Shown here piece by piece: positions 18,788 to 27,575 of a DNA stretch of 64,000 nt (positions are counted from its first letter, which is position 1; the number at the start of each line of letters is the position of its first letter). This stretch comes from an uncultured Gammaproteobacteria bacterium (lineage in GTDB: Bacteria > Pseudomonadota > Gammaproteobacteria > Steroidobacterales > Foliamicaceae), in assembly GCA_951828235.1 (NCBI GenBank), contig OX639965.1, positions 1,323,191 to 1,387,190 of the forward strand, given 5' to 3'. Below the pieces are notes generated by a model. The model did no database searches. It was not told the DNA's origin and worked only from the letters and a program-made list of their open reading frames with translations. The translations under genes and the position numbers were made by a program.

Positions 18788-18824
18788 CCATGAATTCTCG
18801 GTGATAAGAACCGCATTTTCATGG
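18788..18824 (-). promoter_or_regulatory. Nested dyad upstream of the DUF4143 ATPase
   Basis: On the minus strand the arms CCATGAA and TTCATGG flank an inner pair CGGT/ACCG with a 7-base loop. The dyad ends exactly 13 bases before the ATG at 18774. A weak promoter TTCTTA-N17-TAAAGT would place the -35 in the inner loop and the start of transcription at or next to the ATG. The second ATPase gene at 63346 has the same arrangement with a stronger promoter. Confidence 0.45.
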
Positions 18825-18976
18825 AGCAAGCAGCGTGTATTCGAGTTGCAGACCCCTACAAGACGTGATCGCCGCCGCGAAAGAGAGCTTCCGGCCCTCC
18901 CTCCCAGTAAATCCCTCCGGCCAAAACTCAGGGAAAAGTTTTTCTCATCCGTTAAATTGAGTTAAGGAGGACTTCC

Positions 18977-19579
18977 ATCAACGTTGCGTACACACGGGCG
19001 AAGGACAACGTCATTGACCTGGCTGGTCGCGAGAGGAAAGGACGCAGGCGGCTGGTCGAGCAGCTCTTCGAGGAGCACGCGCGGGCCTTGCGCCTGTTCC
19101 TTAAAGGGCGGTTGGTCCCGGACCAGGATATCGAAGAACTGATCCAGGAATTGTTCACCCGGCTGATGAGCGTAGAGGCTCTTGAGAAAAAGACGTCCGA
19201 ATCGACCGGCAGCAACCGTGCCTACCTGCTGACCATGGCCAACAACATGCTCGTGGACCTGCTGCGCAAGTCGACGTTGCGCAAGACATACTCCAGCGAC
19301 CGGGCGGGACCCGAGGTCGAACCGGTCGATGAGCGTACGCCGGAGCAGATCGTTGCCGCGCAGATGGAGTTGGAAGTCATGAAGAGCGTGATTATGGAGA
19401 TGCGCCCGACCTGGCGGCAGGCATTTGTTCTGCATCGATTCAGGAATCTGCGATACGAGGACATTGCGCTGGAGATGGGTATGACGGTGAAACAGGTGGA
19501 GAACGCGATTGCGCAAGCGATGAAGCGCATTCGCAAGGCGAAGCGGCGCATGGACAAGGCGGGGAGCAAACTGTGCTGA
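18977..19579 (+). CDS. FecI-type ECF RNA polymerase sigma factor (unit 2)
   Basis: Paralogue of the sigma factor at 12.6 kb: region 2 (EELIQELFTRLMSVEALEKK, YLLTMANNMLVDLLRK) and region 4 (FVLHRFRNLRYEDIALEMGM, VKQVENAIAQAMKRIRKAK). Homology begins at KDNVIDLAGRER, upstream of any ATG, GTG or TTG in frame; the first NTG with any plausibility would delete region 2.1. A perfect AAGGAGG at 18964-18970 is followed after six bases by an in-frame ATC at 18977, which would give 200 aa. The start is therefore provisional. An in-frame TAA lies just upstream. The stop overlaps the following fecR start. Confidence 0.8.
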   Translation: MNVAYTRAKDNVIDLAGRERKGRRRLVEQLFEEHARALRLFLKGRLVPDQDIEELIQELFTRLMSVEALEKKTSESTGSNRAYLLTMANNMLVDLLRKSTLRKTYSSDRAGPEVEPVDERTPEQIVAAQMELEVMKSVIMEMRPTWRQAFVLHRFRNLRYEDIALEMGMTVKQVENAIAQAMKRIRKAKRRMDKAGSKLC

Positions 19580-20646
19580 AGAACATTCGAGAAATCATGA
19601 ACGGCGCCACGGAGCTATCTTTGGTCCATTTGTGGTCAGGCCGGCTATCGGAAGCCGAGGCGGCGGCGATTCGCTCCCGTGCCAAGGGGGATTCCAGGTA
19701 CCGTGAGCAATACCTGGGCACGCTGGACGCCCTGGCCGGCATGGAAGAGCTGGCCGGCGACGCGGATATCGAGGCGGTCGCCCGCGATCCCCGGGGTCTC
19801 AGCCAGGCACGCGGCCGCAAGCGGCGGGCTACGTTTGGGATCGCCGCCAGCCTGCTTGTGGGAGCGGGCCTTGCCACGTTCTATTTCACTTTCTGGAACG
19901 GCCCGGACCCGAGTCACCTGGAGCGCCACTTCACCCGGGTAGGCGAACAGAAGACCATTGATCTTAAGGACGGCAGCGCCATCACGCTGAACACAGGCAC
20001 GCAACTGGTGGTGGATTTCACGCAACAGTCGCGCACGATCTTGCTGGAGCGTGGGGAAGCCTACTTCCAGGCGGCCGAAGACCCGGCTCGTCCCTTTACG
20101 GTCGAGCTGGGTGTCCGCTCGCTAACGGCCATCGGCACCACCTTCAACGTCCGCAAGCATCCCGAGCACTATCAGCTTGCGGTGTTTGAGGGGACGGTTG
20201 CAATGCACCCGCTAACTGATGAGGCCATCGGCGCGGCGCCGCTGGTGGCCTCCGCCGGGCAGACCGCAGTCATTGACGCACCCGGGCAGCGCCGGGTGGA
20301 GGAAGGCTGGGTGGTTGAATTCGACGTCAACCGCAACCAGTTGAAGGCGTTTCAGCCCGAATCGATAGAGCGTTTTGGACGTTGGCGCAGCGGAATGTTG
20401 CGGTTTGACCTGGAACCCCTGTACCAGGTCGTCCAGGAACTGAACCGCTATACCCGCAAGAAGATTCTCATCGAGGACGCGGCGGTGATGGAGATGAGCG
20501 TGTATGCAGCGGTGAACGTCAAAGAGCTTGACTCGGCGCTCAGCGCGCTGGAGCAACTACTGCCGATCAAGATTACCAAGCACTATGACCGGATCGTGAT
20601 AACCGGTTCGGACAGCACCACTCCGACGCGTGGCGCTGGCAGTTGA
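19573..20646 (+). CDS. FecR-like anti-sigma / sigma regulator (unit 2)
   Basis: A 357-aa single-pass membrane regulator closely similar to the FecR at 13.2 kb. It has an N-terminal helical domain (LVHLWSGRLSEAEAAAIRSR), a membrane helix (TFGIAASLLVGAGLATFYFT, about residues 87-106), a FecR domain (GEQKTIDLKDGSAITLNTGT, TAIGTTFNVRKHPEHYQLAV) and a C-terminal segment LYQVVQELNRYTRKKILIED. It starts with GTG at 19573, overlapping the sigma stop by seven bases, and is followed after about 30 bp by the TonB receptor. It probably relays receptor occupancy to the sigma factor of this unit. Confidence 0.87.
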   Translation: MLKNIREIMNGATELSLVHLWSGRLSEAEAAAIRSRAKGDSRYREQYLGTLDALAGMEELAGDADIEAVARDPRGLSQARGRKRRATFGIAASLLVGAGLATFYFTFWNGPDPSHLERHFTRVGEQKTIDLKDGSAITLNTGTQLVVDFTQQSRTILLERGEAYFQAAEDPARPFTVELGVRSLTAIGTTFNVRKHPEHYQLAVFEGTVAMHPLTDEAIGAAPLVASAGQTAVIDAPGQRRVEEGWVVEFDVNRNQLKAFQPESIERFGRWRSGMLRFDLEPLYQVVQELNRYTRKKILIEDAAVMEMSVYAAVNVKELDSALSALEQLLPIKITKHYDRIVITGSDSTTPTRGAGS

Positions 20647-20676
20647 CCAGCGAACTTTCACTAGAAGGTGGGGACC

Positions 20677-23600
20677 ATGAAGAAAATCCTGGACACAGTA
20701 AGACCCTATGCCGTACCGGCAGTAGCTATCACAGCGCTTTTCTTTGGCTCGCCCGGCGTCCTGGCGCAGGATGCCGAAGTGCTGACCCTGGAAATCGAGG
20801 CCCAGGAGGCTGGTCCGGCGCTAATGGAACTGGCCAGTTCCTCAGGCGTCCAGATCATGCTGCCCGATCAGGTTGGCGCGCAGGTCGAAGTTGAGGGACT
20901 CAAGGGCGAGTACCGATTCGAGGAAGCCCTGGCCGCCCTGTTGACCGACACGGGACTCGAGTACGATTACACCTCCGAGAACGTTGTTCTCGTGCAGCAG
21001 GCGCAGGAGGACGAGAGCGCGGAAACTGAAGCGACTCCCGAAGAACCCGCCGCGGTGGAAGAGGAAGAGCCGCTGGAACTTGAGAAACAGGTCGTCACCG
21101 GCACGCGCCTGCTCGGCGGAGATCCCAGCGCGCAGGTTTACAGCTTTTCGGCCGAAGACATTGCAAGGCGCGGGGTGTCCAACCTGGAGGAGTTCTTCCG
21201 CAAGACGCCCTGGGCGTTTCCATCCATGACCACGCAGACGTACGGTACTGCCAATGAGTTAAACCGTGGTCACCCGGATGCCGGTCCGGACTTCGATGCC
21301 CAGATTTGGGGGGCTCCTGCGGGGGGGGGTTGGCCATATCGGGGTTTCCACCGTAAACCTGCGCGGGATGGGTTCGCCCAATACGCTGGTGCTGCTGAAC
21401 GGACGCAGGATCGCGGGCACCGGGGGGCAGCAAGCTGACTTCGCCAACCTTCTGAATGTGCCTTTATCGTCCATAGAGCGGGTTGACATTCAATTGGGTG
21501 GCGCCTCGGCGATCTACGGCTCGGATGCGATCGGCGGCGTTGTGAATTTCATCACCAGGAAGAACTACCGAGGTCTTTCGGCCACGTACCGTCAGGAATT
21601 CAGTTCCACCGACGCCGACGCTTCCAGCGCCAGCATCAGGGGTGGGTACGCGTGGGACAGCGGAAACGTAAGCGTTGTGATGTCACGCACCACTTCCACG
21701 CCTATCACCAATGCAAAGGCCGGTTTCGGCAGTCTGGACCAGCGTCCCTTGTTCGGGCCGGAACGCAGTTTCGACGGCCGTTATCTTCAGACCGGTCAGC
21801 CAGGAGTCGCCTGCGAATTGAGGATAATACCCTGGAGCCCCCCGCTCTGGAATCCGAACGCAGCCCCCCGACCGCCTACGTATCGGTGCGCGGGCTCTTT
21901 CGGGCCCTATTACCAGTTGCCCCCCGGCCACAGCGGCGAAGGCGCCACAGTTGACGACTTCGAGACCTTTTTCGTTACCTATTTTCCTGTTCGCAGCGGG
22001 GCGCCGTATCCCTATGACTTCGTCGCGCCGCAGAACGGCGTGGATTCCACGAATACTTCGCTGCTGCTCAACGTGGAGCAGTTCGTAACCGATAAGCTGC
22101 GCGTATATGCGGATATCAACTGGTCGTTGAACGAATCCTACCGACAAAGTCCGGCCGAGCAGATCAGCGCGATCATTGTTCCGGCGAGCAACGCATGGAA
22201 CCCCTTTGGCAAGCATATGCTGGTCAACTATGCGCCGGTGTACGAATCCGCCAATGGACTGTTGCCGGCCGAATTCAACGAATCGGAAAACGAAAGCCGG
22301 ACCTTCAGTTTCGGCTTCATATGGAACTTCGATGCGCTCGGCGCCTCCCAGGAATTGCAGGTGGATGTCAATCGCACAAAGTCCTGGCGTGAAAGCAGTA
22401 GTTTTACTGCCCTAGCCGACCGCGGTGCGCGTGATCCCACTGCGGAGGCCTTTTATGCCGCATTGTCGAGTTCTGATCCGAACAGGGCGCTGAATTTTTT
22501 CGGCAACGGAACGGCTCAGGGATCCGCGTTTGACGAGTTTCTTACCCGCTCGAGCGGACCTTACGAGGGAGTGAATGAAACTCGGCAGGTCAATATTACG
22601 ATGCGAGGCGAGTTGTTCAGTATGTGGGGTGGTCCTGTGGCGTATTCCGTGGGCGGCGAGTACCGCGAGAACATCGTCTATTCCGCCGAAGCCGGATACC
22701 TGAATGTTGATTTCGAATTAGTCGACGACTCAACTTCCGGTTCGGGCGGAACCGGAATTGGCCTGAGCGGTTCGCTGAACACTCTGGTCGGCGTGGAGCG
22801 CCCCAAGCGCGAAACGCGGTCCTGGTACGTCGAACTGGCATTGCCATTCGTTAGTCCCGACAACGCGCTACCGGGCGTGAACTCCCTGGTGCTTACACTG
22901 CAGGCCCGCCGCGACACGAACGAGTCTGTGGGATCGCTGGGAGGGCGATCGAGACCAGAGGTTCCAATACGCTGGCATTACTGGGATCCGGATGAAGGCT
23001 TTGCATATGTTGAATCCCGTTGGCCTGTGTATCGTGTTGATCCGAATCTGGTGACAGCCGAATTCGGCCGCGTCAGTCCGCGCATGGGAATCCAGTACAA
23101 ACCGGTACTCGATCTGACTTTGCGCGCTTCCTGGCAACGCAACTTCCGCTCGCCCACGTGGCGCGATCAGTTCGGACCGGGAGAGCCGGGTGATTTCGTC
23201 TTTATTTTCAGTTGCTTTGGACAGGATCCCGTTTGCGTTGATCCATTCGACCCGGATGGACCCACGGAGATCACACGTGCAAGCGGAGTTCTGCAGATGG
23301 TCCTGGACTACGCTCCGGACATACGAGAGGAACACTCGGACAACTTTTCCGTGAGCTTTGACTGGACACCGAGAGCAATCCCGGGGCTGCGCTGGTCAGC
23401 CGAGTGGGAAAGAGTGGACTTCACCGACAAAATTGCGGCCGCCAGCGGCATTATCTACAGTCGCCCCGACCTCATATTGGACAACCCGCAAATCGCGGTG
23501 CGTAACGAACGGGGAGACTTGACGGCCGTGATTCTGCGCGAAATCAATCTTGCGGAGGCATTGAACGAATCGGTCTCTACCGAATTGGAGTATTCCTTCG

Positions 23601-24082
23601 ACACGGGTTTTGGCAGCTTCATTCCGAGGGTTCGCTATACGCGCTATCTTGATGACTATCAACGGGTAGCCCCGGGGCAGGAGCGCCTGTCGCCGCTGGG
23701 TACACAGCGAGGTAACGACGTGTATTCCTGGCAGGGCGCGCTAACCTGGTCATGGGACCGGCTTGTCGCAGACGTTTTCGTGTACTACAAGCCTGGCTAC
23801 AGCCATCGGGGACCGTACTGCCAAAGTTCGGATCTCAGTCTTCCCGGGACGAATTGCACGCGGGCGTTCGAATACATCCAAATGTCGGTGTCGTCACTTA
23901 CTACGGTGGATCTGACGCTCACCTATACCCTGGACAACGGGTTGCGGATACGGGCTGGCGGGCAGAACATTCTCGACCGCGCGGCGCCGCTCGCCTGGTT
24001 CTGGGGCCAGGCGCCCTACGACCCCACCCGGTGGGATGCGCGTGGCCAGGTGTTCTTCCTTGAAGTGAATTGGGAAATGTAG
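20677..24082 (+). pseudogene. STN-domain TonB-dependent receptor (unit 2), frameshifted at a G9 tract
   Basis: Two overlapping reading frames together make a receptor of about 1,135 aa. The first frame from the ATG at 20677 encodes a signal peptide, STN domain (VLTLEIEAQEAGPALMELAS), acidic linker and the start of the plug (EKQVVTGTRL to PSMTTQTYG). It then loses homology and stops at 21438. The second frame continues with VSTVNLRGMGSPNTLVLLNG and a complete barrel ending FFLEVNWEM at 24082. The switch maps to nine Gs at 21321-21329; eight Gs would join the frames. It could be an assembly indel, a true inactivating mutation or a phase-variable switch. The unit 1 receptor is its paralogue and is intact. 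Confidence 0.85.
21321..21329 (+). repeat. Poly-G tract (G9) at the receptor frameshift
   Basis: Nine consecutive Gs within the plug-coding part of the receptor gene, preceded by another run of six Gs at 21308-21313. With nine Gs the frame is broken; with eight the two reading frames join exactly. Such tracts are prone both to replication slippage and to sequencing error. Confidence 0.8.
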
Positions 24083-24089
24083 TCGTCTC

Positions 24090-24124
24090 GGCGCCGGCCG
24101 CGAAGGAAATCGTCGGCCGGCGCC
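24090..24124 (+). terminator. Strong hairpin after the unit 2 receptor
   Basis: GGCGCCGGCCG at 24090-24100 is followed after 13 bases by its exact complement CGGCCGGCGCC at 24114-24124, an 11-bp perfect GC stem beginning seven bases after the receptor stop. No T-run follows, so it may be a processing or mRNA-stabilising hairpin, or a factor-dependent stop, rather than a classic intrinsic terminator. Confidence 0.55.
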
Positions 24125-24248
24125 TGAATCGGAGGCAGGGGCCGGGAGGCATCGCTTCCCGGTCTCCACGAGGACGGGACGCCCGGAGGTGAAGGCCATC
24201 GGCGCGGGTAAGATGGCCTTCTTCAGGAGAGTCGGTGGTGCCGAAGAT

Positions 24249-25796
24249 ATGCGCGCGAAGTCCCTTTTGTTTCGGAGTCTGGCGTTGGCCTTTTGCGCGT
24301 GCGCGTGGCTACCGGCAGTCGCGACAGCCGAGGAGGCCGGATCGGGCGGCCGCGCCGAGGCAAGGGTAATCGGAGATCACATCCTGGTGCCCGTGACGCT
24401 AAGCACCGAGGCGTTCCGCAAGGAAACGCACCTGGTGCTGGATTACGCTGCGCTTACGCCGCTTCACATCTTTGGCCCCATTTTTCGGGCGGTCCGCTTC
24501 GGCGAGAATGAACAGACGCTGAAGATACTGGCTGAGGATGGCCTGCGTCTGGAGGTGCCCAAGGACGGTGTAATCCCCACGCCGCGGGGGTCGCCCGAGA
24601 TGATGCTGTTGGCGGGTCTGACCAATCGTTTTTCGCGCGAACTCAAGGAAATCGACGTGGCCGCGATTCTGGGCGGCCCGGTGCTGCGCCAGTTTGCGCT
24701 GGACATGAACCTGGACGAGGGCCGCGTTACCTTCACGCCCGCGGAGGAAGCCGACGTGATGGACGCGCAGCTTTGGGCGCAGTCGGTCATCACCGGCCTG
24801 GAAACCACAGAGGAAGGCCGGGTGCTGGCGCCGCTCAGCTACGGCGACGGCCCGCGGTCGCTGATGGCGTTTAACACGGCCGGCTACCACAGTTACATCA
24901 ACGCGAAAACCGCCGGCGAACTCGGCCATCCGTCCGGGGATGTGCCGGACATCTACTTCGGCGCCGGGGATCAGCGGGTGGAGCTGTCCCGGATGGCTGC
25001 GCTGTATCCGGTGGACTTCGGGAAGAATCCACGCCTGTCTTCCGACTGGCTGGTGGTTCCGGGACTGAGCCTGTGGACGGCCTATCGGCTGGAGATCAAC
25101 CCGGTGCAGGGCTACCTGGCGCTGGAACCGATCCGCAACAGCAACTACTCCGAAGCCGACTTTGCGTTCTATTCGGCGGCGGCGGCCGAGGATCGAATGG
25201 GTTTGCAGGCTTACCTTCGGGAGAATCCCGAGGATCGCAACGTCGCCGAGGCGGCCGAAGTGCTGTTCGCACAGGGGCTTGAAGAAAATGCTTCGGTAGC
25301 CGAACAGATGGAAGCGGTGGAATACCGCCTGTCGGCGACGCTGGAGCGCATGAAGACCGACTGGCTGGGCCAGACCGCGCTGGGGCTTCATTTTTCGGAG
25401 GAACGCGACGCGCGCTCGAAGTTGATCGTTGCGGTCGCAGAGAAGGCGATGGAGTTCATTGCCCGTTCCGACAATCCGGGGATGCGCCAGCAGTTGCAGT
25501 TGATGCTGGGCGATCGCTACCTGCATGCCGGCGACGCCGAGGCGGCGTGGAAAGTTCTCCTTGCCGCCGGTTTCAATGGCGACCCGCAACTGGACGGTGT
25601 CGTACGCCACGAGCTCGGGCGTGTTTACGAGGCCCTGGGAAGGCACCGACGGGCCTATTCCAGCTACCAGCGCGCGCTTTCGCCGTTGGTTCAGACGCCG
25701 CCTGAACTGCAGGAGAGCGCCCGCGCCGCCATGGATCGGATCCGGCCCTTGCTGGACCCCGACGACCCATTGCTTGCGGAAGAAGAGGAGAGTTAA
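24249..25796 (+). CDS. Secreted protein with degenerate tandem retropepsin-like domains and a TPR-like C-terminus (copy 1)
   Basis: I do not recognise a named family. The 515-aa protein starts at ATG 24249 with a signal peptide ending ATAEEA. Residues about 40-175 resemble an aspartyl-protease half (THLVLDYAALTPLHIF, then ILGGPVLRQFALDMNLDEGRVTF). Residues about 195-310 resemble a second half (SLMAFNTAGYHSYINAKTAG, then WLVVPGLSLWTAYRLEINP). In both, the catalytic D-T/S-G is changed (DYA; NTAG), so protease activity is unlikely. The C-terminal 190 residues are helical with a TPR-like unit (VRHELGRVYEALGRHRRAYS). It follows the TonB receptor on the same strand and has a clear paralogue immediately downstream. 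Confidence 0.75.
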   Translation: MRAKSLLFRSLALAFCACAWLPAVATAEEAGSGGRAEARVIGDHILVPVTLSTEAFRKETHLVLDYAALTPLHIFGPIFRAVRFGENEQTLKILAEDGLRLEVPKDGVIPTPRGSPEMMLLAGLTNRFSRELKEIDVAAILGGPVLRQFALDMNLDEGRVTFTPAEEADVMDAQLWAQSVITGLETTEEGRVLAPLSYGDGPRSLMAFNTAGYHSYINAKTAGELGHPSGDVPDIYFGAGDQRVELSRMAALYPVDFGKNPRLSSDWLVVPGLSLWTAYRLEINPVQGYLALEPIRNSNYSEADFAFYSAAAAEDRMGLQAYLRENPEDRNVAEAAEVLFAQGLEENASVAEQMEAVEYRLSATLERMKTDWLGQTALGLHFSEERDARSKLIVAVAEKAMEFIARSDNPGMRQQLQLMLGDRYLHAGDAEAAWKVLLAAGFNGDPQLDGVVRHELGRVYEALGRHRRAYSSYQRALSPLVQTPPELQESARAAMDRIRPLLDPDDPLLAEEEES

Positions 25797-25847
25797 TCGT
25801 GGAACGCCTGGGAACGAGGCCGGGAGAGAGCCCATCCTGCCCTCGTG

Positions 25848-25868
25848 GAGGGCTGGTAGCCCTCTTTT
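25848..25868 (+). terminator. Rho-independent terminator between the paired secreted proteins
   Basis: GAGGGCT at 25848-25854, a GGT loop, AGCCCTC at 25858-25864 and TTTT at 25865-25868. It lies 52 bases after the stop of copy 1. It would separate the sigma/FecR/TonB/copy 1 transcript, at least partly, from copy 2 and the MoxR locus. Confidence 0.7.
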
Positions 25869-26015
25869 CGGGGGTCGTGCGCAAGGTTCAGGTAAGCTGA
25901 ACGTGTTTCAATACCATGCAGGTCACCCGTGCCGGATTGCAACGTTTAACGCAAGCGGCGCATCCATCAAACGGGGACATCGAAGAAGAGCATTCTTGAG
26001 GCGGGAGTCAAGTCC

Positions 26016-27548
26016 ATGAAATCGAATTTACTGCGGTCGGCGGCCGCCCTGTTGTTTGTGTTTTTTGCCTGGTCGGCGCAGCCGGCGGGCGCGCAGGACG
26101 GAGTCTCTTCGGGCGGCACGGCCGACGCCAGGGTGGTCGGCGACCATGTGCTCGTTCGGGTGGTCCTGAGTACCGAGAAGTTCCACAAGGAAACGCACCT
26201 GGTGCTCGACTACAACGACGAGCAGCCGCTGAGGATTTACAACTGCATTCTCGGCGCGGTGGAGTACGGCGAGGGCGAGGAGACCATCAAGATTCTGGCC
26301 GATGGTCTGCGCATCGAGGTGCCGAAGGAAGGCGTCCAGGCTTCCTCCGAATGCACGCTGTTCCTCAAGAACCTGAGCGGGCAGTACTCGGTCGAGCTGA
26401 AGGACGTCGACGTTTCGGCGATTCTGGGCGGCCCGGTGTTGCGCGAGTACGCGCTGGGCATGAACCTGGCGGAAGGCGAAGTCACCTTCACGCCCGCCGC
26501 CGAAGCCAGGGTGGAGGACGCGATGCTCTGGGCACAGTCGATCATCACCGGCTTGCGCACCACCGATAACGGCCGTGTCCTGGCGCCGCTGAGCATCGGC
26601 GAGCGGGATCGGTCCCTGATGGCCTTTAACACCGCGGGCTATCACAGCTACATCAATGCGGCGCTGGCCGGCGGGCTGGGCTATCCGTTCGGCGACGTGC
26701 CGGATATCGCTTTCGGCCTTGGCGATCAGCGCGTGCCGCTGTCCGGCATGGCCGCATTGTTCCCGGCGGATTTCTCCCAGGATCAGGCGCTTGCCTCAGA
26801 CTGGCTGGTGGTGCCCGGATTGAGCCTGTGGACGGCGTTTCGGCTGGAGATCAACCCGCTGCAGGGCTACCTGGCGCTGGAGCCGGTGGTGGACACCAAT
26901 TTCTCCGAGGCCGATTTCGAGTTTTATTCCGCAGCCGTCTCCAGGGACCGGGACGCGCTACGGTCGTACCACAAGAGCAACCCCGATGACCGCAACGTGG
27001 CCGAGGCGGCCGAGTTGATGTTCGCGCTGGGGCTTGAAGAAAATGTGCCCGTCGAGGAGCAGCTGGAGGCGGTGAACTACCGCCTTTCCACAACGCTGGA
27101 TCGCATGAAGTCGGGCTGGCTCAAGGAGACGCTCGAGCCGTTGTTTCTTGCCCAGGACCGGGACGAACGCTCCGAGCTGATCGTGGCGCTGGCCGAGGAA
27201 GCGCTGGAGTACATTTCGCGCTCGGACGATCCCGGGCTGCGCCAGGACCTGCAACTGATCCTCGGCGACCGCTATCTGCAGGCGGGCGAAGCGGAGCAGG
27301 CCTGGAAATATTTCCTGGCTGCCGGCTTCAGCGGCGATCCCCAAAAGGAGAGCCTGGTGCGCCATGAACTCGGGCGGGTCTACGAGGCCCTGGGCCGCCA
27401 TCGGCGCGCTTATTCGAATTATCAGCGCGCCGCGTCGCCGCTGCTGGAAGGGCCGCCGAACCTCAAGGACAGCGCACGCGCCGGGATGGAGCGCCTGAAG
27501 CCCTTGCTGGAAGAGGACGATTCGCTGGTGGTGGAGGCTGGCCGCTAA
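26016..27548 (+). CDS. Secreted protein with degenerate tandem retropepsin-like domains and a TPR-like C-terminus (copy 2)
   Basis: A 510-aa paralogue of the preceding protein, similar along the full length. Signal peptide MKSNLLRSAAALLFVFFAWS with cleavage near PAGAQD. The first retropepsin-like half shows THLVLDYNDEQPLRIYN and ILGGPVLREYALGMNLAEGE; the second shows LMAFNTAGYHSYINAALAGG and WLVVPGLSLWTAFRLEINPL. The active-site triads read DYN and NTA, again lacking the D-T/S-G signature. The C-terminal part has LVRHELGRVYEALGRHRRAY and is likely TPR-like. Periplasmic or outer-membrane-associated location is inferred from the signal peptide. The membrane protein gene of the MoxR cluster starts 27 bp later. 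Confidence 0.75.
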   Translation: MKSNLLRSAAALLFVFFAWSAQPAGAQDGVSSGGTADARVVGDHVLVRVVLSTEKFHKETHLVLDYNDEQPLRIYNCILGAVEYGEGEETIKILADGLRIEVPKEGVQASSECTLFLKNLSGQYSVELKDVDVSAILGGPVLREYALGMNLAEGEVTFTPAAEARVEDAMLWAQSIITGLRTTDNGRVLAPLSIGERDRSLMAFNTAGYHSYINAALAGGLGYPFGDVPDIAFGLGDQRVPLSGMAALFPADFSQDQALASDWLVVPGLSLWTAFRLEINPLQGYLALEPVVDTNFSEADFEFYSAAVSRDRDALRSYHKSNPDDRNVAEAAELMFALGLEENVPVEEQLEAVNYRLSTTLDRMKSGWLKETLEPLFLAQDRDERSELIVALAEEALEYISRSDDPGLRQDLQLILGDRYLQAGEAEQAWKYFLAAGFSGDPQKESLVRHELGRVYEALGRHRRAYSNYQRAASPLLEGPPNLKDSARAGMERLKPLLEEDDSLVVEAGR

Positions 27549-27575
27549 ACAATCCGCCAACACGGGGTAGAGGAA

